From Desulfobacterales bacterium (GTDB lineage: Bacteria > Desulfobacterota > Desulfobacteria > Desulfobacterales > UBA2174_A): a stretch of 11,760 nucleotides of DNA. Positions 6,494 to 11,760 of this stretch are shown here, one piece after another. Where the stretch lies: positions 1 through 11,760 of the forward strand of contig JALOPD010000102.1 of assembly GCA_025454075.1 (NCBI GenBank), in the 5' to 3' direction. The position numbers and the translations under genes are program-made. Below the pieces are notes generated by a model, which saw only the letters and a program-made list of their open reading frames with translations, made no database searches and was not told the origin of the DNA. Position 1 is the stretch's first letter. Every line of letters starts with the position of its first letter.

Positions 6494-7445
6494 TCCGAAA
6501 AAACTCGTCGTTTCCTATGCGCCGTTCTGGCACAACGGCAGCCGGATCCCCGACCGCAGCCTTCAGATCGTCCTGGCGGCTCTGCCCGCGGCGCTGTTCG
6601 GCGTCTACCGCTTCGGCATCCCCGCCCTCGGCGTGCTGGCCCTGGCGGTCTCCTCGGCCGTCCTGTGGGAACTGGCCTTTACGCGCGTGGCCAAGCGCCC
6701 GGTATCGGTGGGCGACGGCACGGCGGCCGTGATCGGCTTGCTGTTCGGCATGATGCTCCCGGCCTCCCTGCCCTGGTGGGCGGTCCTCACCGGCACGTTT
6801 ATCGCCATCGTCGTGGCGCGCCAGATCTACGGCGGAGTGGGCGCCAACCCCTTCAACCCGGCGGCGGTCGCCGTGGCCATCCTGATGCTGGCCTGGAAGC
6901 AGCGCATGGATGTCGACACGGCCCTGGTCAATTATGCCTTCGATTTTCCCGTGGCCTTCCCGCTGGCCGCCGTGAAAGCCTTCGGCACCGGCGCCGTCGA
7001 GGAACTTTCCCTCACGGACCTTTTCCTGGGCCGCCAGGTGGGGGGGATCGGTACAATCTGCGGGGCCGCGCTGCTCGCGGGCGGCATCTACCTCGTCCTG
7101 AAAGGAGTCATTCGCTGGGAGATACCGGTTTCCTTCCTGGCGGGAATGGCGGTCACCGCCGCCATTTTCCACGCGGTCGATCCGTCGCGCTTCGCCTCCC
7201 CGGCGTTTCATCTTCTGACGGGGTTCACCCTGATCGGGGCCTTTTTCCTGGCGACGGAAGACTCGTCGTCGCCCGTGAATTTCATCCCCATGCTCATCTA
7301 CGGAGCCGTGGTGGGGTCGATCGCCGTTCTCATACGGAACATCGGTGTCTTTGCAGAGGGGCTGGTGTTCGCCGTGCTGGTCGGCAACCTCATCCAGCCC
7401 CTGCTCGACAAAATCAGGCCCAAGGCGCTCGGAAAGGTCGAATAA
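6486..7445 (+). CDS. rnfD: RnfD integral membrane subunit without the flavin-accepting Thr
   Basis: This polytopic membrane subunit of Rnf has 319 residues and is related to NqrB. Family landmarks are GGVGANPFNPAAVA (116-129), LTDLFLGRQVGGIG before a helix, GGIYLVLKGVIRWEIP, and the final GVFAEGLVFAVLVGN. Several long hydrophobic segments are evident (about 28-42, 44-64, 78-112, 122-137 and more). In canonical RnfD a (S/D)SGATPL-like segment carries a covalently bound FMN on threonine. The equivalent stretch here appears to be DFPVAFPL (153-160), with Phe158 (codon 6957-6959) at the threonine position. The usual ATD in the later loop reads ATEDSSSP. The start ATG at 6486 lies inside the end of rnfC and has GGAG at 6475-6478. 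Function as a scaffold or ion path is likely; flavinylation is doubtful. Confidence 0.94.
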   Translation: MPDPKKLVVSYAPFWHNGSRIPDRSLQIVLAALPAALFGVYRFGIPALGVLALAVSSAVLWELAFTRVAKRPVSVGDGTAAVIGLLFGMMLPASLPWWAVLTGTFIAIVVARQIYGGVGANPFNPAAVAVAILMLAWKQRMDVDTALVNYAFDFPVAFPLAAVKAFGTGAVEELSLTDLFLGRQVGGIGTICGAALLAGGIYLVLKGVIRWEIPVSFLAGMAVTAAIFHAVDPSRFASPAFHLLTGFTLIGAFFLATEDSSSPVNFIPMLIYGAVVGSIAVLIRNIGVFAEGLVFAVLVGNLIQPLLDKIRPKALGKVE

Positions 7446-7448
7446 GCC

Positions 7449-8045
7449 ATGCGTGAACTGATCAAGATGATCGTGGTGTTGACCATCATCAGCCTCGCCT
7501 CCGGCGGCCTGCTGGCGGCCCTGCGCGACGGCACCCAGGAACGCATCGACAATCAGGTGCTCGAATTCGTGAAGGGGCCGGCCGTGCGCCAGGTCTTCGA
7601 AGGCGCTGAAAACGATCCCATCACCAGTCGCTTTCAACTGAAGGACGGAGACAAGCTGCGGAGCTTTTTCGTCGGCGTTTTCGACGGCGAGGCAAAGGGC
7701 CTGGCCCTGGAGGCATCTTCGAGCAAAGGCTACAAGGGGGATATCGGCCTCATCGTGGCCATCGACGTGAAAACCGACAAGCTCATGGGAATCGGCGTTA
7801 CCACCCACAATGAAACGCCCGGCCTGGGCGCGAAATCCAAAAGCGACCCGAAGTTCGCAGCGCAGTTCAAAGGGGTGCCCGGGCCCGGGCCGGTCAAGGT
7901 GACCCAGGACGGCGGCTCGGTCAACGCCATCAGCGGCGCTACCATCACCTCGCGCGCCGTCTGCGATGCCGTCACCGACGCCCTCGGCGTATACACGAAG
8001 CTGAAGTCTCAAATCGTGGACAAAATGAAGGACGTCAAGAAATAG
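7449..8045 (+). CDS. rnfG: RnfG, FMN-binding periplasm-facing subunit
   Basis: RnfG carries a covalent FMN on the outer side of the membrane and links the membrane [2Fe-2S] cluster to the rest of the Rnf chain. The 198-residue protein has one N-terminal helix (about 7-25) and an FMN-binding domain with HNETPGLGAK (120-129) and the flavinylation motif SGATITS (162-168), Thr165 being the expected FMN acceptor. Position 159, often Asp in the longer motif, is Asn here (VNAISGAT). An ApbE/RnfF flavin transferase is needed for attachment, but no such gene is in the window. The gene starts three bases after the rnfD stop with only a weak Shine-Dalgarno, so coupled translation is likely. In this variant complex it is the best candidate to pass electrons to the tetraheme cytochrome. 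Confidence 0.96.
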   Translation: MRELIKMIVVLTIISLASGGLLAALRDGTQERIDNQVLEFVKGPAVRQVFEGAENDPITSRFQLKDGDKLRSFFVGVFDGEAKGLALEASSSKGYKGDIGLIVAIDVKTDKLMGIGVTTHNETPGLGAKSKSDPKFAAQFKGVPGPGPVKVTQDGGSVNAISGATITSRAVCDAVTDALGVYTKLKSQIVDKMKDVKK

Positions 8046-8055
8046 GAAGGGTTAT

Positions 8056-8661
8056 ATGGCAAGAACCATCACCCAGGAGTTCACCAAGGGGTTGTGGGCG
8101 GAGATTCCGCCCTTTCGGCTGGTGCTCGGGCTCTGTCCGATCCTTGCCATCACCAATGCGTTTGAAAACGCCGTCGGGATGGGGCTCGCAGTGACCTTCG
8201 TGCTGACCGGTTCCAATGTTTTGATCTCAGCCATTCGAAAAATCATCCCGCCCAAAGTGCGCATCGTGGCCTTCATCGTGGTCATCGCCACCTTCGTGTG
8301 CGTGGTGGAACTGGTGATGCAGGCCTACACCTACGCTCTTTTTCTTAAACTGGGCATCTACATTCCGCTCATCGTGGTGAACTGCATCCCGATGGGGCGA
8401 GCGGAGGCTTTTGCGAGCAAAAACAACTTGGTGCGTTCCGCCCTGGACGGCCTGGGGATGGGGATAGGCTACACCCTGTCCTTGATGGCGCTGGCGGCCT
8501 TCCGGGAGATCATCGCCACCGGCGCCATCACCCTTTACGAAAAGCCGGTCGCCATATTTGGCGCATCTTTCGAGCCGTTCAGATTTCTCGTCGAAGCACC
8601 GGGGGCTTTTGTTTGTCTTGGACTCATGCTCGGAATCATGAACATCCTGGGTAAAAAATAG
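8056..8661 (+). CDS. rnfE: RnfE integral membrane subunit
   Basis: RnfE is a six-helix membrane protein homologous to RnfA and NqrD. It pairs with RnfA in inverted topology, and the two together hold a membrane-embedded [2Fe-2S] cluster. This copy is 201 residues, the normal length. The cluster cysteines are visible as C27 in LGLCPIL and C110 in VVNCIPMG. Other family signatures are SNVLISAIRKIIPPKVRI, LGIYIPLIVVNC, GRAEAFASKNN (about 113-123) and DGLGMGIGYT. AGGAAGG lies just upstream of the ATG, the strongest ribosome binding site in the operon. Nothing suggests loss of function, so transmembrane electron transfer through the RnfA/E pair should be intact in this otherwise altered complex. 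Confidence 0.97.
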   Translation: MARTITQEFTKGLWAEIPPFRLVLGLCPILAITNAFENAVGMGLAVTFVLTGSNVLISAIRKIIPPKVRIVAFIVVIATFVCVVELVMQAYTYALFLKLGIYIPLIVVNCIPMGRAEAFASKNNLVRSALDGLGMGIGYTLSLMALAAFREIIATGAITLYEKPVAIFGASFEPFRFLVEAPGAFVCLGLMLGIMNILGKK

Positions 8662-8669
8662 GAGCAGCC

Positions 8670-9248
8670 ATGTTCGGGGAATTCGCCGTTTTAGCCTTCA
8701 GCGCCATTCTCATCAACAACATCCTCTTGATCCAGTACCTGGGCAACTGCCCGTTCTTAGGCACCTCGAAGAAGATGGAGACGGCCACCGGCATGGCCAT
8801 GGCGGTGGTGTTCGTGCTCGTGCTGGCGGGCATCATCACCTGGCTGGTGGAGAGATACGTGCTGGTGCCCTTCGACCTGCAATACCTGCGCACCATCGCC
8901 TTCATTTTGGTCATTGCGGCCCTGGTGCAGTTCGTGGAGATGTTCCTCAAGAAAAGCATACCCGGCCTTTACACGGGGCTCGGCATCTATCTGCCCCTCA
9001 TCACCACCAACTGCGCGGTGCTGGGGGTCTGCCTCATCAACGTCGGCAAGGAATACGGTTTCTTCCAGATGGTGATCTCTTCCTTTACCTACCCGGTGGG
9101 GTTCGGCCTGGCGCTGGTGCTCTTCGCCGGCGTGCGCGAACGGATCCTGCTCGCCCGCACGCCCAGGCCCTTCCAGGACACGGCCATCGGCCTGGTGACC
9201 GCAGGGATGCTCTCCCTCACCTTCTTCGCCTTCAAAGGATGGGTTTAA
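8670..9248 (+). CDS. rnfA: RnfA integral membrane subunit
   Basis: RnfA is the partner of RnfE and the homologue of NqrE, with six predicted helices over 192 residues. The [2Fe-2S] ligands are C27 in YLGNCPFLGTSKK and C115 in TTNCAVLGVC. The N-terminal VLAFSAILINNILLIQYLG and the LGIYLPLITTNC segment are typical. The ATG at 8670 follows TAGGAGCAGCC, a good ribosome binding site eight bases after the rnfE stop. It is the last gene of the operon. Most bacterial clusters place rnfB after rnfA, but here rnfB is at the head and nothing follows rnfA on this strand. The stop codon TAA (9246-9248) lies inside a hairpin, and an intrinsic terminator follows. Confidence 0.97.
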   Translation: MFGEFAVLAFSAILINNILLIQYLGNCPFLGTSKKMETATGMAMAVVFVLVLAGIITWLVERYVLVPFDLQYLRTIAFILVIAALVQFVEMFLKKSIPGLYTGLGIYLPLITTNCAVLGVCLINVGKEYGFFQMVISSFTYPVGFGLALVLFAGVRERILLARTPRPFQDTAIGLVTAGMLSLTFFAFKGWV

Positions 9249-9271
9249 ACAGGGCGCCCTTGTTTAAGCCC
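9241..9271 (+). repeat. Imperfect hairpin across the rnfA stop codon
   Basis: Bases 9241-9253 pair with 9258-9271 over 13 base pairs, with a GCGC loop, one bulged T (9261) and one G-U wobble. The left arm contains the rnfA stop codon. The following sequence (ATATATCTT) is AT-rich but lacks a clean T-run, so I read it as a 3'-end stabiliser or first part of a tandem terminator rather than a terminator by itself. Confidence 0.4.
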
Positions 9272-9288
9272 ATATATCTTCATAAACG

Positions 9289-9313
9289 AAAACGCCGCGG
9301 ATGCGGCGTTTTT
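9289..9313. terminator. Intrinsic terminator between convergent rnfA and rluD-like gene
   Basis: AAAACGCCGC (9289-9298) and GCGGCGTTTT (9303-9312) form a perfect 10-bp stem with a GGAT loop, followed by a further T. The A-run on the left gives a T-run on the other strand, so it can stop both the rnf transcript and the carD-rluD transcript that converges on it. Confidence 0.88.
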
Positions 9314-9339
9314 GTTGAATTATTCCTGGAACGACGGGT

Positions 9340-10329
9340 TCAAACCGTTCCTATTTTCCCCCCTTCCAGCTTTCCGCCTCGGGCCTCCAACTGTGCTATC
9401 AGCCGCTGCATGTCCTCCGGCAGGGGCGATTCAAAGACCATGCGCTCGCCGGTGCGCGGGTGATCGATTTCGAGGCGCCAGGCGTGCAGCATCTGCCGCC
9501 GCACACCGGCAAGCAGGTTCTGGCGATCGGCCGCGCCGGCGGGCGGTTTGGGCCGGCCGTAGACGGGGTCACCGACGACCGGCCGCCCGATCGCGGCGCA
9601 GTGGACCCGGATCTGGTGGGTGCGGCCGGTCTTCAGGCGCAGCTCGAGCAGCGTGAACCCGCCCAAACGCCGGGCCACGCGCCAGCCGGTTTCCGCTTCC
9701 CGGCCCCTGCGGCTGCGGGTGGACATCCGCTTGCGGTCCACCGGGTGCCGGCCGACGGGCAAACGGATCGCGCCGCTCTCGGCGGCCATCTCGCCGTGAA
9801 CCAGCGCCAGGTAGTCCTTGCGCACCGAGCGGTTCTTGAACTGCACGGCGAGGCGCTCCAGCGCGGCGGCGTTCTTGGCCACCACCAGGGCGCCGGAGGT
9901 GTCCTTGTCGAGCCGGTGGACGATCCCCGGCCGGATCTCGTTGCCGATGGCGCCGAGGTCCGGGCAGTGATGCAGCAGCGCGTTGACGAGGGTCCCGGAG
10001 CCATGGCCGGGGGCGGGGTGCACCACCAGCCCCGGCGGCTTGCTGACCACCACGATGTCGGGGTCTTCGTACAGGATGTGGAGCGGGAGCGGTTCGGGAC
10101 GCAACCCCGAGGGTGCGGGAGGAGGAACGGACCCGCTGACGACGTCCCCGGCCTTCAACCGATAAGCCGGCTTGCGAACCTGCCCATTGACCTTGAACCG
10201 CTCGCCCGTTACGAGCTGACCGGCCAACGACCGCGAGCAGCCCGGCAGGCGTTCGGCAAGGAACACGTCCAATCGGATGCCGCCGCTGGCGGCATCCGCT
10301 GGGAAGGAAAACTCGTCACCGCGGGTCAT
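9340..10329 (-). CDS. RluD-family 23S rRNA pseudouridine synthase
   Basis: This 329-residue RNA pseudouridine synthase isomerises specific uridines, in this family usually in 23S rRNA. An S4-type RNA-binding domain occupies about residues 18-65 (RLDVFLAERLPGCSRSLAGQ, VNGQVRKPAYRLKAGD). The catalytic domain contains HRLDKDTSG with Asp141 as the catalytic residue. It also has ILYEDPDIVVVSKPPGLVVH, LKTGRTHQIRVHCA, PVVGDPVYG and, near the end, LHAWRLEIDHPRTGE. The target among the RluA/RluC/RluD sites cannot be assigned from sequence alone, so no symbol is given. It starts 18 bases after the carD stop and is probably its co-transcribed second gene. No good Shine-Dalgarno precedes the ATG, suggesting coupling. 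The short glycine and lysine-rich tail is not conserved in the family. Confidence 0.93.
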   Translation of the reverse strand: MTRGDEFSFPADAASGGIRLDVFLAERLPGCSRSLAGQLVTGERFKVNGQVRKPAYRLKAGDVVSGSVPPPAPSGLRPEPLPLHILYEDPDIVVVSKPPGLVVHPAPGHGSGTLVNALLHHCPDLGAIGNEIRPGIVHRLDKDTSGALVVAKNAAALERLAVQFKNRSVRKDYLALVHGEMAAESGAIRLPVGRHPVDRKRMSTRSRRGREAETGWRVARRLGGFTLLELRLKTGRTHQIRVHCAAIGRPVVGDPVYGRPKPPAGAADRQNLLAGVRRQMLHAWRLEIDHPRTGERMVFESPLPEDMQRLIAQLEARGGKLEGGKIGTV

Positions 10330-10347
10330 GACGGCGAGGCCGAAACA

Positions 10348-10896
10348 TCAGGCCGCTTCGTGGGAAAAAAGCGATTCGATCTCTGAAATGATGGTTTTCT
10401 CGTCGGTTTTTTTGGCCTTCGACAGCTCCTTGACCAGCAGCACCTGGGCCGTGTCGTACAGCTTGCGCTCGCCGAACGACAGGTCCTTGGTCAACTTGAG
10501 GCGGAAAAGGTCGCGGAACACCTCGGCCACGTCGAAGAGCGAACCGGTTTTGATTTTTTCCATGTATTCGCGGTAGCGCCGGTTCCACGTCTGGTTGTCG
10601 CCCAGCATGTCCCGCTTGGTCTTCATGACGGCATAGACTTTCGGGATTTCCTTGACATCGATGAGGCACCGCAGGCCGACGTTGTCGACATTGCCGATGG
10701 GGATCATGATGACCATGCCGTTTTCCAACACCTTGAGAATGTAAAAATCATGTTTCTCGCCGTTGACCGTCCGGCTCTCGACGGCTTGGATTTGACCGAC
10801 CCCGTGCGCCGGGTACACCGCCAGGTCCCCGACCCGGAACCTGCTTTTTTTCAGCCGCGTCGGCCGAACGTTTTCCTTGATCGTTTTCCCTGCCAT
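10348..10896 (-). CDS. carD: CarD/CdnL-family RNA polymerase-binding regulator
   Basis: This 182-residue protein belongs to the CarD_CdnL_TRCF family. These proteins bind the RNA polymerase beta subunit and stabilise open complexes, notably at rRNA and other housekeeping promoters in mycobacteria and myxobacteria. The N-terminal Tudor-like polymerase-interacting domain is visible at about residues 19-75 (FRVGDLAVYPAHGVGQIQAVE, then FYILKVLENGMVIMIPIGNV). The C-terminal helical DNA-binding domain follows (WNRRYREYMEKIKTGS, VFRDLFRLK, LSFGERKLYDTAQVLL). A basic N-terminal extension of about 18 residues precedes the first domain. AGGTGG five bases before the ATG supports the start. It is the first gene of a probable two-gene unit with the pseudouridine synthase. 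It is more likely a CdnL-type global factor than the light-response CarD, which has an HMGA tail not seen here. Confidence 0.92.
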   Translation of the reverse strand: MAGKTIKENVRPTRLKKSRFRVGDLAVYPAHGVGQIQAVESRTVNGEKHDFYILKVLENGMVIMIPIGNVDNVGLRCLIDVKEIPKVYAVMKTKRDMLGDNQTWNRRYREYMEKIKTGSLFDVAEVFRDLFRLKLTKDLSFGERKLYDTAQVLLVKELSKAKKTDEKTIISEIESLFSHEAA

Positions 10897-10967
10897 TTAG
10901 ACCACCTGTCTCCCTTGAGTTGAGAAGCCGACAGGGCGATTCTGGCCCCATTTTGCGGATATTCCTT

Positions 10968-10973
10968 ATCATA
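10968..10973 (-). promoter_or_regulatory. Candidate -10 element of the carD promoter
   Basis: On the minus strand this reads TATGAT, matching TATAAT at 5 of 6 positions, about 70 bases upstream of the carD start and just downstream of the hppA terminator. No clear -35 lies at 16-18 bases; TTGTTG at 15 bases spacing is the nearest. The 159-base gap between carD and hppA holds this, the terminator and nothing else I can identify. Confidence 0.3.
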
Positions 10974-10992
10974 TTCGGGGTCCGGAAGCAAC

Positions 10993-11028
10993 AAAAAAGG
11001 ACTGGCGCCTTTCGGCGCCAATCCTTTT
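10993..11028 (-). terminator. Intrinsic terminator of hppA
   Basis: Read on the minus strand, AAAAGGATTGGCGCC and GGCGCCAGTCCTTTT form a 15-bp stem closed by a GAAA loop, with one G-U wobble, ending in six T. The wobble would be an A-C mismatch on the plus strand, which fits a terminator built for the minus-strand hppA transcript whose stop codon is 28 bases upstream. Confidence 0.9.
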
Positions 11029-11055
11029 AACGCTCAACCCGTGTGGCGGGGATGA

Positions 11056-11760
11056 TTACATCAGGAACGGAACCAGCAGCAGCGCCACGACGTTAAGGAT
11101 CTTGATCATCGGGTTGACGGCGGGGCCGGCGGTGTCCTTGTACGGGTCGCCGACGGTGTCGCCGGTGACGGCCGCCTTGTGGGTGTCGCTGCCCTTGCCG
11201 CCGAAGTGCCCGTCTTCAACGTATTTCTTGGCATTGTCCCAGGCGGCGCCGCCCGTGGTCATCGAGATGGCCACGAACACGCCGGTGACGATGCTGCCGA
11301 TCAGCAGGCCGCCCAGGGCGATCTTGCCGAGCAGCAGCCCGACGACGATCGGGGTGACGACCGGCAGCAGGGCCGGGATCATCATCTCCTTCAGTGCGAA
11401 CTTGGTCACGATGTCGACGCAGGCCGCATAGTCGGGTTTGCCGGTGCCTTCCATGATCCCGGGGATTTCCCGGAACTGGCGACGCACTTCCTCGACGACC
11501 GCGCCGCCGGCCTTGCCGACCGCCATCATGGCGATGGAGGCGAACAGGTACGGCAGCAGGCCGCCGATGAAAAGCCCGATGATGACGTTGACGTCGCTCA
11601 GGTCGAACCGCAACTCCACCCCGCTGCCGAGCAGAGCGAACTCCTGCGTGTAGGCCGCGAACAACACCAGGGCGGCCAGACCGGCGGAGCCGATGGCATA
11701 GCCCTTGGTGACGGCCTTGGTGGTGTTGCCGACCGCATCCAGGGGATCGGTGACGGCGCG
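11056..11760 (-). CDS. hppA: K+-independent-type H+-pumping membrane pyrophosphatase, C-terminal part
   Basis: Membrane pyrophosphatase couples hydrolysis of PPi to ion pumping, or may make PPi in reverse. About 234 codons are visible; the N-terminal two thirds lie beyond the right edge, and the frame is open to base 11760. Signatures include [23 protein letters not shown] at the edge (read across two segments), [56 protein letters not shown], and the C-terminal substrate-site stretch [20 protein letters not shown] followed by [15 protein letters not shown]. In GNTTKAVT, Lys and Thr occupy the positions (460 and 463 in the Carboxydothermus enzyme numbering) that separate K+-independent H+-pumps from K+-dependent enzymes, which have Ala at 460. 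Multiple hydrophobic segments fit the usual 16-helix protein. In sulfate reducers such enzymes can recover energy from PPi made during sulfate or fatty-acid activation. Confidence 0.96.
   Translation of the reverse strand, partial: RAVTDPLDAVGNTTKAVTKGYAIGSAGLAALVLFAAYTQEFALLGSGVELRFDLSDVNVIIGLFIGGLLPYLFASIAMMAVGKAGGAVVEEVRRQFREIPGIMEGTGKPDYAACVDIVTKFALKEMMIPALLPVVTPIVVGLLLGKIALGGLLIGSIVTGVFVAISMTTGGAAWDNAKKYVEDGHFGGKGSDTHKAAVTGDTVGDPYKDTAGPAVNPMIKILNVVALLLVPFLM

Noticed and set aside
6435..8012. Minus-strand open frame of 525 codons opposite rnfD and rnfG
   Set aside because: It is rich in His, Asp, Gly and Arg, has no family signature, and lies opposite two clear Rnf subunits.
9460..10386. 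Plus-strand open frame of 308 codons opposite the pseudouridine synthase gene
   Set aside because: The minus strand encodes an unmistakable S4 domain and HRLDKDTSG catalytic motif. The plus-strand reading has no motif.
1..11760. Search for tRNA genes, CRISPR repeats, transposases, attachment sites or riboswitch-like leaders
   Set aside because: Nothing convincing was seen. The gaps between genes are all below 160 bases and contain only the hairpins, terminators and candidate promoter elements listed.

Overview
The window (about 65% GC by eye) looks like a chromosomal segment of an anaerobic Desulfobacterota (former Deltaproteobacteria), most likely a sulfate reducer or a relative. The reasons are a cytochrome c3-type tetraheme protein, an Rnf membrane complex, a CarD-family regulator, a membrane pyrophosphatase and an FtsZ tail ending in a DVPTFLRRKAD-type peptide. 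No mobile element, CRISPR array, tRNA or rRNA was seen, and no gap between genes exceeds 160 bases.

Layout, left to right. The 3' part of ftsZ (plus strand, cut by the left edge) is followed six bases later by a B12-binding-fold radical SAM protein of unknown reaction. After a 110-base gap with a candidate promoter comes a seven-gene plus-strand operon: an RnfB fused to a GltD-like flavoprotein, a membrane-targeted tetraheme cytochrome c3, then rnfC, rnfD, rnfG, rnfE and rnfA. It ends in a hairpin and an intrinsic terminator. On the minus strand, reading right to left, lie the 3' part of hppA (cut by the right edge) with its own terminator, then carD and a RluD-family pseudouridine synthase gene.

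The Rnf operon is the notable part. Canonical Rnf moves electrons between ferredoxin and NAD, coupled to Na+ or H+ transport. Here RnfC keeps both [4Fe-4S] motifs but has lost the glycine-rich GGAGFPT-like loop and the following ECEPY-like motif associated with FMN/NADH. RnfD has phenylalanine where the covalent-FMN threonine is expected. RnfG keeps its SGAT flavin site, and the [2Fe-2S] cysteines of RnfA and RnfE are intact. A pyridine-nucleotide flavoprotein has been added to RnfB, and a tetraheme cytochrome sits between rnfB and rnfC. I infer a rewired Rnf in which electrons from NAD(P)H and/or ferredoxin enter at RnfB-GltD, cross the membrane through RnfA/E, and leave through RnfG to cytochrome c3, or run in reverse. 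The motif losses come from comparison with remembered family consensus and need a real alignment.

The membrane pyrophosphatase next door carries the Lys/Thr signature of K+-independent H+-pumping enzymes, so two ion-motive membrane systems lie close together, though on opposite strands and in separate transcription units.
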